A stretch of 64,000 nt of DNA. Source: Arcuatula senhousia (taxonomy: Eukaryota > Mollusca > Bivalvia > Mytilida > Mytilidae). The first letter of the stretch is position 1, and every line of letters begins with the position of its first letter. Below the pieces are notes generated by a model. That model saw only the letters and a list, made by a program, of their open reading frames with translations, did not search any database and was not told the origin of the DNA. Position numbers and translations under genes: made by a program. The DNA is taken from positions 78,926,355 to 78,990,354 of the forward strand of contig OZ020304.1 of the NCBI GenBank assembly GCA_963971305.1. Direction: 5' to 3'. Below, in pieces: positions 1-9,222 of the stretch.

Positions 1-694
1 TCAGAGGAAGTGATAGAGAGACTACAGTCCACGGAGACTTCTTTATCTACACTAACTAAGGTGAGAAGACCAAACATTTTAAAACACTTTTGTCATAACT
101 TTGTGAAGTGTAAATCAGAGTCAAAAATGGTGGTGGTTGGTTTGTTGTGGAAAATGTTTTATTTTTTTATAACAGTTTTTATTTGTACAACTTCTTATTA
201 CAGCCTTTTGATATCTGGTATGCAGCATCAGCACAGGGTCTCCATTATTCTTGAAATTGATTTCAGTTTGGTATTTTAAAAATACAGTTCAGTTTTTTTG
301 CAACAAACCATACAAATTTTTATTTCTTAGAAAAAAAAACATGGCTGATACAAAATGATAAAGTTTAAGATGGCAACAAGACAGTATATGAGCCATGTGT
401 TTAAGGTTATGTTTCTTTAATGTCCATGTTTTGTTAATCATTTTGATGATTAAAATATTGTATTCCACACTAAGACTATTTTTGTCTCTGTTTTAGAAGT
501 CTAGAAGAGAGATCCTTAAAGCTGAGAACTTGAAGACGTTAACAGAGATGTCAAAAACAAATAAAAAGACTTGTGAACTCACTACTCCTTCGAAACTGAC
601 TCAAAAACAATCTGTATCACAGAAAAAATTACGGTTTTCACCTAGACACCATTCTGCTAGGAAACCAAGAACAAGATTAAAGTTGTCACATTAA
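1..694 (+). CDS. 3' end of an unrecognised gene (two last exons)
   Basis: Two coding exons can be read: 1-60, ending AAG before a consensus donor gtgaga, and 497-694, after a pyrimidine tract and ttttag, ending in TAA at 692-694. Both are phase 0 and join to an 85-residue C-terminus. The first exon reads like the end of a coiled coil (SEEVIERLQSTETSLSTLTK). The second is strongly basic, rich in Lys, Arg, Ser and Thr, and ends RKPRTRLKLSH. This could be a nuclear or microtubule-binding tail, but I do not recognise the family. The gene starts upstream of the window. An AATAAA at 951-956 is a likely polyadenylation signal. The exon structure is well supported; function is unknown. Confidence 0.6.
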
Positions 695-1525
695 TGTTTT
701 TTGTTTTATGCTTATAAATCATGTATCCATTTACATAGATATATATTTTATTTACAATGAGCTTGTAGCATGCTATATTTATATCAGGATAGAAATTCGT
801 TCACGGTCCCTGATTTTAAACTTTTCTGCCCAGTGTAACTTGGTTATTTTCTGCAACAAGCAAGCATTAGAAGAATTATTTCCAAAATGTTTTGTCCTTA
901 TTGATATTTTTAAAGTTTTAAAGACCTAAGGATGTTATGTTTTGATGAAGAATAAAGGATAGGTCCTGTTCTTCATTTTTAAGGTGCAGTTTTCTAAACA
1001 TCGTCCATACATAAAAATGTGACATTAAAAGTTAAAATTGTGTTACAAATTGTTCAAAAGAATTTTCAATTGAACAGGAAAATTAATATTGCAACATTGT
1101 TTAACTTAATGTTCCACCTAAGTCTTTTATAATAAACCTAAGATTCACAACCTATTTATTAACTGATCTTTGTTAATAAACCATTCAGTCCACTGGACTC
1201 CACTTCCTAATTTCTTTGACTGTTAATGCATGACATTGTGAGTTCTAGATTTTTATATCCCTGCTTTGGAAAAGTAAGGGTCCTTTTTTTCTCCCTTCAA
1301 AACTTTTTTATCGTGTAAAAGAGTAACATATCACACAACTGTACAAGTAAATGAATAAAAAGATAAACTTTTGGGGAAATGAAAAGTTGAAGAAAGCACA
1401 GGTAAAGAATTAGTATAATTGTCTCAATTGTATTTTTTTTCCCCGTCACCTCTGTCAGCCAGTAATTTCTTTTAAACAACCTAATATATCAATAATATTT
1501 GTTAAAGTGTTTTCTTTATTGTCTA
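695..1525. other. 3' UTR and AT-rich intergenic DNA
   Basis: This holds the 3' untranslated region of the gene ending at 694, with AATAAA at 951-956, then AT-rich sequence without a convincing ORF. The last four bases, tcta at 1522-1525, are the left copy of the target duplication of the LTR element that follows. Confidence 0.6.
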
Positions 1526-2528
1526 TGTTGTGAACTTACACTTGCTCTGAGACCTCTGAGTAACCTATGATTATTTTATGAATCCAGTATTGAGATTTAT
1601 GAGTAGATATTACAGGACTGTATTATGAAAAGTTAATAACTATGTATGAAGAAATGATGATAGTAGATTATTTCTATGTTTTTACGCCAAGATCGTAGTT
1701 TTTATTCTACTTTCAATTTCTCAAAATAACTGTCATCTTATTGAGGAGTTGGAGTTATCTTTCTTAGAGTGTACTTTTAAGCAGGTGCTCGTTCGTAGTC
1801 ATCAGTTTTCATGATGAAACGATCGTTTATGTACATTTTTAGATGAATGAATTTATTGTAAATGAAATATTACGCGAAACAGTGGTTTTGCGGGAAGTGT
1901 TACATGACGTTTGTCATGACTACGGGTTATGACGTTTAACGTTACTTTTGGATTCGATTTTGGTAAGCAACTTTTGGACTTCCCAGAGAGCGGACGTGTT
2001 TTCCGTATCTCCTGACTTTTTCTAAATTGGGGATTGCTTCGAGTTAAATTATTTATACTTCGGGTTTGATTTTATGTAGATAGATTCTTCATACGTTAGT
2101 TGTTAAAGCGATGAAGTTCGTGACTTCGTATGTTTGAATCTAGATTTACGCATGTTTACTTGCAATGCATGGTTCTTGCTAATGTTAGCGTTTTAGCCAT
2201 GAAGTTGGTAGCTACTTTAGTTTGAATCTGATTTAGAGTCCGGGGATTTCTTTAACTGAAATTGTTCACTGATATTCATTTATTTATTCCACGGGCTGGG
2301 CATTTTTACTGACATTTTGTCATAAAGAGTTAGATTTTTGCCAGCTGTTTTCTTTTCTGTGATAAATTGTTAATTATTTTAGATTGTTGATTTGATTCTC
2401 TTACGCTTGTTAGAATAAATTATCTATTTTGGTAATTTGAGTATTTTTTGTGGAAACTTGAGCAATCACTGAGATTTTGGAATAAGTGTAAAACAAACAA
2501 ACCGCTCGGTACACGAACTTCCACAACA
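1526..2528 (+). repeat. 5' LTR
   Basis: A 1003-bp LTR with TGTTG...CAACA ends. AATAAA at 2414-2419 is a candidate polyadenylation signal and a TATA-like stretch (atttatac) near 2049-2056 a candidate promoter, which would place R at about 2080-2435. Two TGAAGT-loop hairpins lie in that interval, at 2108-2121 and 2196-2209. The single gttcgtag at 1791-1798 is the empty version of the MITE insertion site seen in the 3' LTR. Confidence 0.93.
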
Positions 2529-2529
2529 C

Positions 2530-2543
2530 TGGTGGCAGCGGTG
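2530..2543 (+). promoter_or_regulatory. Primer-binding site (tRNA-Leu type)
   Basis: One base after the LTR comes TGGTGGCAGCGGTG. This is complementary to the 3' end, including CCA, of animal tRNA-Leu of the AAG/TAG type (ending CACCGCTGCCA plus CCA) over 14 bases. It would prime minus-strand DNA synthesis. The match stops after 14 bases, shorter than the usual 18. Confidence 0.75.
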
Positions 2544-2680
2544 CTTGCTCATTGTCCTTTTAGATAGAAGTTTTTGTTTCTATTGAAGATTTTAGTGAAA
2601 TTCAATTTTTAGAATTGTAAATTTTTTCACAGCTGGGTTAAATTTTTGAAGTTTCTGTAGGGAACTTGAAATCTGTGTTG

Positions 2681-2954
2681 CCTGAAGTAGTGAAGTCTAC
2701 ATGGTCTCACTGATTTTTCAATAACCAAAAGTAGTGAAGTCTACAGGTTATTTCATAATATTTGCAAAGTATTAAGATAACCCTGAGCAGTGAAGTCTGT
2801 GGGTTTTCTTCTTATATATTTTGATTTTTTACAAAGAAACCATAAGCAGTGTAGACTGTAGGTTGTCTTTATTTGATTGAAGTGAATTTAAGCAGTGAAG
2901 GCTGTATATTTTGACTTAATTAAAGAAACCTTAAGCAGTGAAGTCTGTTGGTTT
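2681..2954 (+). repeat. Leader array of six hairpins with TGAAGT-type loop
   Basis: Six hairpins lie between the primer-binding site and gag. Inner 4-bp stems flank a hexaloop at 2691-2696, 2735-2740, 2791-2796, 2850-2855, 2896-2901 and 2939-2944. Loops are TGAAGT in four, TGTAGA in the fourth and TGAAGG in the fifth. Stems are GTAG/CTAC in the first two and GCAG/CTGT in the others. Several have an outer stem (TAACC/GGTTA, AACCC/GGGTT, AACC/GGTT, AAACC/GGTTT) separated by 3-4 unpaired bases 5' and 0-1 base 3'. The position suggests an RNA packaging or dimerisation signal, which is inference. Confidence 0.8.
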
Positions 2955-3000
2955 ACTTTAATTTCTGAAGAGTAATTTGACTTTATTTTGGGAGGTAATT

Positions 3001-4497
3001 ATGGCTTTCACGTATAGGTCGGGGCCTATTACTCGTTCAATGGGAGGGAAGTTTACTAGACCAGGAACGGAGGTAGGTGATAGCCAAAATGGAGTGTTCA
3101 ATAGAGATTTTGACACCGTTTCTGTGCATTCAGAATTGGATAAAATACATGAAACGCTTATACCCAATCTTAGGGTGGGGAAATGTCAAAGCGAAAGTGC
3201 TTTAAACAGAAGGTTGGTATCAGTTGATGCACATAATCAGAAAACTGTTGACGAAGTTGCTAAGTTAGAGGCTGAAAATAGGTCTTTGTTTTGTGAAAAC
3301 TACGACCTAAAGAGACAACTTGAGGCAAGTAGACGTGAAAAGGAAGTCTTACAAAGTGAACTTGGTCATGTTTCGAAACAAGATTCACAGTTCAGGCATA
3401 CAATTGATGGTATGAGAAGGGAAATATTGAGGCTTCAAGACGAAAATAACGACCTCATATGTAAGTATAGGTCAGTACAAGAAGAACTTGCACAACAAAA
3501 GTCAGTTAATGCAAGGTTACAGGAGACAATGATGAACATACATACACATGAGACAGGTATACCATATTACACGGACTGCAATAATGGGCACCCAAGTGCA
3601 AGAGGCAGTTTGCACGTTAAAGAAGGGTTTTGTAACTCTAGTTGTCATCCTGATGAACCTAAGTTTAGGTTACCAAACTTTGATGGTAAAGATGATTTTC
3701 TAAGCTTCTGGGTTTTGTTTGAGCTAGGTATTAAGCAGTTCGGTTGGGACAACAACAAACAAGTTGTATACCTGATGTGTTGTTTAAAAGGTGATGCACT
3801 GACGTATGCCAGTAAGTTGCATACAGAGGTAAGAGAAGACATTCATCGTCTTTATGATGCTCTGAAAAGACGATTTGGTGATCACACACTACCAGAACAG
3901 TATAGAGAGAATCTCAATCAGATCAGAAAGCGATCAGATGAGACAGTGGTTGAGTATGTAGACAGGGTAAGTGACATGGTCAACAAGGCATATCCAGACA
4001 TGAATCCGCCTAGTCTTTTGACAACGGTCACCATAGATTACCTACTTAGAGGTTTAATGGACAGATCATTGGTGTACCATGTTCGAACTAAGAACCCACA
4101 GTCTGTAGAGGAAGCCATAAAACTAATAACATGGCATGAATGTTGTAAAAGCAGTGCTACAACTAGTCCTGGTCAAAGTGTAGGTATAAGGAACGTTGAA
4201 GTTAACTATGAGGATGATGAGTATTCTGATGATGATGTTACGATCAGAAAGGTCTCTCAGGGTCATCCTAGGTATGTAACCGAGGAAAGGTTAGAAAACA
4301 GACTTGGTATGTTTGCCAAGGAAATTCAGCAGGAAATGGCTGATGGTTTTACCAACATTGGTAAGCTATTGAATAAGAGGAATCATTCTGAAGATGGTCG
4401 ACCAAAGGCAAAGGAAGTTATTTGTTACAAGTGTAACGAGAAAGGGCATATAAGTAGATATTGTCCTTATCAAAGTGAGGTAAAACAGTTAAACTAG
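3001..4497 (+). CDS. gag: Retrotransposon Gag polyprotein with zinc knuckle
   Basis: This encodes a 498-residue structural protein expected to form the cytoplasmic virus-like particle of the element. I start at the ATG at 3001; an upstream in-frame TTG is not a plausible start here. Residues ~70-175 are heptad-rich and look like a long coiled coil. Residues ~220-390 are a retrotransposon Gag capsid-like region, from RLPNFDGKDDFLSFW through repeated hydrophobic helices to EAIKLITWHECC. The C-terminus has one CCHC zinc knuckle, CYKCNEKGHISRYC (Cx2Cx4Hx4C), which binds genomic RNA in this family. The frame is intact. The last sense codons, CAG TTA AAC before TAG, contain a -1 slippery heptamer, so part of the product should be a Gag-ORF2 fusion. 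Confidence 0.92.
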   Translation: MAFTYRSGPITRSMGGKFTRPGTEVGDSQNGVFNRDFDTVSVHSELDKIHETLIPNLRVGKCQSESALNRRLVSVDAHNQKTVDEVAKLEAENRSLFCENYDLKRQLEASRREKEVLQSELGHVSKQDSQFRHTIDGMRREILRLQDENNDLICKYRSVQEELAQQKSVNARLQETMMNIHTHETGIPYYTDCNNGHPSARGSLHVKEGFCNSSCHPDEPKFRLPNFDGKDDFLSFWVLFELGIKQFGWDNNKQVVYLMCCLKGDALTYASKLHTEVREDIHRLYDALKRRFGDHTLPEQYRENLNQIRKRSDETVVEYVDRVSDMVNKAYPDMNPPSLLTTVTIDYLLRGLMDRSLVYHVRTKNPQSVEEAIKLITWHECCKSSATTSPGQSVGIRNVEVNYEDDEYSDDDVTIRKVSQGHPRYVTEERLENRLGMFAKEIQQEMADGFTNIGKLLNKRNHSEDGRPKAKEVICYKCNEKGHISRYCPYQSEVKQLN

Positions 4498-4530
4498 AAC
4501 GGACTAAGCCTGACGGCCATGGCTTAGTCC
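4488..4530 (+). promoter_or_regulatory. Programmed -1 ribosomal frameshift signal
   Basis: The slippery heptamer G TTA AAC (4488-4494) is in the gag frame immediately before the TAG stop (4495-4497). After a 6-nt spacer comes a perfect 10-bp hairpin: GGACTAAGCC (4501-4510), a 10-nt loop (4511-4520) and GGCTTAGTCC (4521-4530). Slipping back one base on GTTAAAC leads straight into the second ORF, which is open from 4479 to 5381. Heptamer, spacer, stem and target frame all fit a retroviral-type signal. Confidence 0.88.
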
Positions 4531-5384
4531 CAAAATTTGATAAACCTGTTATTTTTGAAGTTAATGAAGTTGATTTGACTACTGATTTGGTAAAGGTTGT
4601 TGTGCCTAACTCAGTTTCTGATGTAGTTGTTGAAAATACTGAAGTTTCTGATGCAGTTGTTGGAAATACAAGTAAAGTTCCTGATGTATATTTTGTTGAT
4701 ACTTGTGAGTCATATGAGGATTATGACGTGGATTTATTTGATTGTAATTTGTTTGATGACTGTAATGTAGATTTTTATAGCTCTAGCTCGCAGCAAACTA
4801 GGGAAGACGTTGTGGAGACAACTAGGGAAGACGTTTGTGTGGCTAGAGTGGAGACAGTAATGTTGAAGGTCCCTGGAGCAGATGAACACCACCGAGAAGA
4901 TGTGGCTAGTGTTACTGCTAGGACTGAGGGAACAAAAACTGTTGGTGAGAAGATGATGATGCCTGATCATGGACTGAAAGGATATAGTCATGATGACAGT
5001 GATGATACAGTGGAAGCCGATGTTGATTGGCTTGATGGTGAAGTTGGTGTTGGAGAGCTTGGAGAAGATGATGTTGGTGTTCTTTGTAAATTTGATGATG
5101 TAAATGGTGAAACTGACACGAGTGTTCAGTTTACCAGTGTACGGAAGTTTGAAGAGAGCTCAGATGAATCTTGGATAAGGGCCGAAATTCCAGTGAAGTC
5201 TGACTGCTGGTCAAGTGGTTTTGATGCTGAGTATTCAGAGACACGTAGTGACAGATATACTGCTCGATACTCGGGGGTAAACTTACCTGATGACGATAAG
5301 ATGACAATTGTATCTCCTGAAGGTGAGAGGAACGACTCGAAGTTGAAGAATTGGAAAAGAAGAAGACGTCGACAAAGGTGTTAG
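4494..5384 (+). CDS. Second ORF (Gag-fused, acidic, no pol domains), arginine-rich tail
   Basis: The frame is -1 relative to gag and has no good ATG near its start. It is most simply expressed after frameshifting, adding 296 residues to Gag (about 794 in all). It is rich in Asp, Glu and Val, with short internal repeats (VSDVVV/VSDAVV, TREDVVETTREDVC). I see no protease DTG/DSG motif, no reverse-transcriptase YxDD and no integrase HHCC or DDE. It ends with a basic tract, NWKRRRRRQRC, resembling arginine-rich RNA-binding motifs or a nuclear localisation signal. In autonomous relatives this slot encodes protease-polymerase, so the ORF may be a replacement or a collapsed remnant. Function is unknown; RNA binding through the tail is inference. 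Confidence 0.65.
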   Translation, partial: LERTKPDGHGLVPKFDKPVIFEVNEVDLTTDLVKVVVPNSVSDVVVENTEVSDAVVGNTSKVPDVYFVDTCESYEDYDVDLFDCNLFDDCNVDFYSSSSQQTREDVVETTREDVCVARVETVMLKVPGADEHHREDVASVTARTEGTKTVGEKMMMPDHGLKGYSHDDSDDTVEADVDWLDGEVGVGELGEDDVGVLCKFDDVNGETDTSVQFTSVRKFEESSDESWIRAEIPVKSDCWSSGFDAEYSETRSDRYTARYSGVNLPDDDKMTIVSPEGERNDSKLKNWKRRRRRQRC

Positions 5385-5623
5385 ACAAGGAAAGGTGATA
5401 TGACATTTGTTGTTTATGAACATTGAAAATTGAAACACATTGTATTGTTGTATACTTTATTGTAGCATTATACAAAAGTTGTATATTATATTTTCTTTGA
5501 CCAATTGTATTTTTCTGTAAAAACTCTTCTTTGTCTTCAGCTGTTATCTGAAATATATGGGTATATAAAATTGAGATGACAAACAACTGTTATATTGGTA
5601 TAAAGAATTTTAATATTTGTAAA

Positions 5624-5795
5624 CGAGATAAGTGGTGAAGTCCATACTCTCGTATTTTGACGGACAAAAGAGGTGAAGTCCTCAGTCCAAAGACAAGTTT
5701 GTTAATGTAAATGATATTGTAAACGAGATAAGTGGTGAAGTCCATACTCTCGTATTTTAAGGGACTACGTAAGGGGTGAAGTCCTCGTGTAGTCC
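5624..5795 (+). repeat. 3' cluster of four hairpins with TGAAGT loop
   Basis: Four hairpins have loop TGAAGT at 5637-5642, 5675-5680, 5736-5741 and 5777-5782. Inner stems are GTGG/CCAT, GAGG/CCTC, GTGG/CCAT and GGGG/CCTC. Outer stems are ACGAG/CTCGT, GGAC/GTCC, ACGAG/CTCGT and GGACTAC/GTAGTCC. The loop is invariant while both stems differ with pairing kept. They lie between the second ORF and the polypurine tract. Confidence 0.82.
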
Positions 5796-5894
5796 ATTGT
5801 TATTGAGATGTATTTTTTCTTTTCCTTTTCTTATTCATGATTGTTGGAGTAATACGAGCACTTTAATGGAATTTTGAGGACAAAATGTTTTCTC

Positions 5895-5906
5895 ACAGGG
5901 GGGCAG
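5895..5906 (+). promoter_or_regulatory. Polypurine tract
   Basis: ACAGGGGGGCAG ends directly at the first base of the 3' LTR. Its position and composition match the plus-strand primer of LTR elements. Confidence 0.8.
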
Positions 5907-7838
5907 TGTTGTGAACTTACACTTGCTCTGAGACCTCTGAGTAACCTATGATTATTTTATGAATCCAGTATTGAGATTTATGAGTAGATATTACAGGACT
6001 GTATTATGAAAAGTTAATAACTATGTATGAAGAAATGATGATAGTAGATTATTTCTATGTTTTTACGCCAAGATCGTAGTTTTTATTCTACTTTCAATTT
6101 CTCAAAATAACTGTCATCTTATTGAGGAGTTGGAGTTATCTTTCTTAGAGTGTACTTTTAAGCAGGTGCTCGTTCGTAGCACAGGCGTTTGGGTCCAGGA
6201 TTTTATTTTATTAAAAATAACGTGTATATAAAAATTTTCATTTCGTCTATATACTATTTCCACAAGGCAAGAATGTTTGAAAGTTCTAAAAATAGAATAA
6301 AATTTACTCGCGGAAAACCCCCATATTTTCTCATAGAATCAAATGTTTTACATGAAATATTGGTGATTCTCTTAATCCTTTCAGTTTAATCTCACAATTG
6401 GGAACACATTTATCGTGAAACAATTCGCAATGACTTTGAATCTAATCTTTTTTCCACTGAAGCGAGCCAAACACACCACCGCGGACGGAAGTAGTTTAAA
6501 ATTTTAAAGGGAGACAATATTCTTCTACTTTTTTCCAATTTTATCATTGAAATGAAATAACCACGTATTTATTATCCTTGAACGTCTTTTTGAAAATTTA
6601 TGGAACACCCATCGAGTCCTTGTTTGTATGTACGTTTTATTATACCACCCACTCGTCAGTAAAAATATTTCAAATAAAATTGAGTCCACATTTTCCGCCA
6701 AATGATTTGTTCGAACTCGCCCAGATTTTACCTTACTGTAGTGTCACTCGGAAGTCCTTTTATTTGGCGGAATATTGTTTCCCTTGAAAATCTTTGGCCA
6801 CTTCCGTCCGTGGTGATCTTTTGTTTCGCTTCGTAGGAAAAAAGACCCGATGTGAGATTTATACATACTGACATGCTTTACTTTTGCTTCCTAAAGAGAG
6901 TTACAGCTGAAAGGAGTTATAGAATGTTCTAGTTATTTATGGTAAAAAATATTTCCACAAGAAAAAAGGGAGTTTCCGTCAGTTCTATTTTTAGAACTTT
7001 CAAACATTCTTGCCTTGTGGAAATAGTATATAGACGAAATGAAAATTTTCATATACACGTTATTTATAATAAAATAAAATCCTGGACCCAAACGCCTGTG
7101 GTTCGTAGTCATCAGTTTTCATGATGAAACGATCGTTTATGTACATTTTTAGATGAATGAATTTATTGTAAATGAAATATTACGCGAAACAGTGGTTTTG
7201 CGGGAAGTGTTACATGACGTTTGTCATGACTACGGGTTATGACGTTTAACGTTACTTTTGGATTCGATTTTGGTAAGCAACTTTTGGACTTCCCAGAGAG
7301 CGGACGTGTTTTCCGTATCTCCTGACTTTTTCTAAATTGGGGATTGCTTCGAGTTAAATTATTTATACTTCGGGTTTGATTTTATGTAGATAGATTCTTC
7401 ATACGTTAGTTGTTAAAGCGATGAAGTTCGTGACTTCGTATGTTTGAATCTAGATTTACGCATGTTTACTTGCAATGCATGGTTCTTGCTAATGTTAGCG
7501 TTTTAGCCATGAAGTTGGTAGCTACTTTAGTTTGAATCTGATTTAGAGTCCGGGGATTTCTTTAACTGAAATTGTTCACTGATATTCATTTATTTATTCC
7601 ACGGGCTGGGCATTTTTACTGACATTTTGTCATAAAGAGTTAGATTTTTGCCAGCTGTTTTCTTTTCTGTGATAAATTGTTAATTATTTTAGATTGTTGA
7701 TTTGATTCTCTTACGCTTGTTAGAATAAATTATCTATTTTGGTAATTTGAGTATTTTTTGTGGAAACTTGAGCAATCACTGAGATTTTGGAATAAGTGTA
7801 AAACAAACAAACCGCTCGGTACACGAACTTCCACAACA
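5907..7838 (+). repeat. 3' LTR, interrupted by a MITE
   Basis: This is the same 1003-bp LTR as at 1526-2528, split after the gttcgtag at 6172-6179 by a 921-bp insertion and resuming with a second gttcgtag at 7101-7108. Apart from the insertion no difference from the 5' LTR was seen by eye. Confidence 0.93.
6180..7100. mobile_element. Foldback MITE with 118-bp inverted termini and 8-bp target duplication
   Basis: Terminal inverted repeats run 6180-6297 and 6983-7100, starting CACAGGCGTTTGGGTCC, with about two mismatches in 118 bp. Inside, a second imperfect inverted pair lies at about 6460-6520 and 6770-6832 (around CGGACGGAAGT / ACTTCCGTCCG). The flanking gttcgtag at 6172-6179 and 7101-7108 is an 8-bp duplication of a site present once in the other LTR. 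No transposase is encoded. An 8-bp duplication fits hAT-, Merlin- or P-like transposases; the superfamily is undecided. Confidence 0.92.
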
Positions 7839-7951
7839 TCTATATTGTTGATGTACAGCTTCAGTAAACTATGAGGAGAAGCTGCTAATTAATAAATGAA
7901 TGTAAATCACTCATTGTCTTGACACTTTGCCATTTCTTAGTCACTTTTACT

Positions 7952-8118
7952 GGTCATTTAAATAATTTTCCTCCAGTTTGACTTGAATTTGTGGTCATCT
8001 AAATAATTTTCCTCCGGTTTGAGTTGAATTTTTGGTCATTTAAATAATTTTCCACAGGTTTGAGTTGAACTTTCTGGTCATTTGAATAATTTTCCACAGG
8101 TTTGAGTTGAATTTTCTG
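7952..8118. repeat. ~42-bp tandem repeat, four copies
   Basis: Four head-to-tail copies of a unit beginning ggtcatttaaataatttt and ending in a tttgagttgaa-like sequence, diverged by a few bases each. Confidence 0.85.
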
Positions 8119-8394
8119 TGTTAAAATATACACTCCACAGCACCACTAAAAAATGAGTTGGTGGTTCCCCTATGGATATGTGGCATTCCACAATCTCCAT
8201 AGTAATTTAATGGGAATATACCTAAGGTATAAATAAACTCCATGTATTTACCCAATGCTAATGTAACTTAGTACACAGATGTAACCGAACATAATAGCTT
8301 TTAGCAGATGTGTCATTAAAATTTGATATAAATGTTTGAAATTGGATATTTGAATCACTTTGGAGATAAAAACACTAACCTCTATGGTTTTAGG

Positions 8395-9060
8395 ATGTAA
8401 TTAGGTTGGTCATTATTTTTGTTGGCCACCACAATGTGACAGAGCAAACTAGTAAGAGTCTCCATCCGCCCATGTGTCTGTCTGTACGTCACACTTCTGT
8501 GGACACAACTCCTCTGAAACCGCCTCAAGAATCCTGCACTAGTACATTGTATTGTGTGTCATCATTTGTATTGATCCTATCCCAGCACCATTTTGATATG
8601 ACAAATTTTATAGGAGTTATGGGACTTCATTTACTTTGTTCATTTAAGGTCATGGGTACTCTTTGTGGGCACAACTCTTCTTCAACTGCCGAATAAATTT
8701 TGCTGAAATTTTATAGGATTGTTTGTCATCATATGTAATTGCGTTATTTTGGCTTGACAATTTTTAATAGGAGTTATGGGACTTGATTGACTGTGCATTT
8801 AGGTCATAGAAGCATCAACTGTTAACTCCTGAAACTGCTTAGCATGTTTTGTTCACACTTTATAGAATGTTGTATTTGTTCCTATCTGCAACATGTCTGC
8901 ATTACTGCTTTATTTTGTGGTAAGGCAGCAGGGACATAGCCAAGTGTAACAGACATAGCCAAGTGTAACATGTCCTTGTCGTTGAAGGTGTCACCATGTG
9001 GTTGCAGGCACTCATTGTCTCTGCCTATGAAACTAACAATTGTGTTAAAAAACAAATAAA
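8395..9060 (+). repeat. Degenerate copy of a short-period interspersed repeat
   Basis: This stretch has diverged repeats built around aggagttatgggact and cacaactcctctgaaac, phrases shared with better preserved elements near 17110 and 49000. No coding content is seen. Boundaries are approximate. Confidence 0.4.
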
Positions 9061-9222
9061 ACACATTATAGGAGAAGGTAAAAAGGTTGATCTCAAGAAC
9101 TACAGGTCCTAGGTGAATAAAACTTAATAGTATGCAGATTTCTTAGTAATTGTCTACAACAACTGTGTCTCCATCATTCAAGCTTGAAACAGGGTTGAGG
9201 AACTAAATTTTACAATAATTAA

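Larger units (their letters stand above)
1526..7838 (+). mobile_element. Young non-autonomous LTR retrotransposon (Gag-only, Gypsy-like)
   Basis: The element is bounded by two LTRs that begin TGTTG and end CAACA, and is flanked by tcta at 1522-1525 and 7839-7842, a 4-bp target duplication. The 5' LTR is 1526-2528 (1003 bp). The 3' LTR spans 5907-7838 and is also 1003 bp once the 921-bp insertion and its 8-bp duplication are subtracted. The two read as identical by eye, so integration was recent. Internal parts in order: primer-binding site, hairpin-rich leader, gag, -1 frameshift signal, a second ORF without protease, reverse transcriptase, RNase H or integrase, a second hairpin cluster, and a polypurine tract. 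With no pol it must be mobilised in trans by an autonomous relative. The architecture resembles plant TR-GAG elements. The Gypsy assignment rests on the Gag type, the 4-bp duplication and the tRNA-Leu primer site, and is inference. Confidence 0.93.

Noticed and set aside
2681..2954. Leader hairpins as iron-responsive elements (CAGTGA occurs)
   Set aside because: CAGTGA is half stem and half loop here. The bulged C and 5-bp upper stem of an IRE are missing, and the 3' cluster shares only TGAAGT.
2977..3000. Gag start at the TTG at 2977
   Set aside because: The ATG at 3001 is the first plausible start and follows the leader hairpins.
4575..4577. TTG at 4575 as the start of the second ORF
   Set aside because: Non-ATG initiation is unlikely in an animal element, and the frame is open upstream into gag with a strong frameshift signal at 4488.
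4494..5384. Second ORF as a degenerate protease or integrase
   Set aside because: I looked for DTG/DSG, YxDD, HHCC and DDE motifs and found none. A remote relationship cannot be excluded without profile searches.
6189..7124. ORFs inside the MITE at 6180-7100
   Set aside because: They are readings of inverted repeats with no transposase motif.
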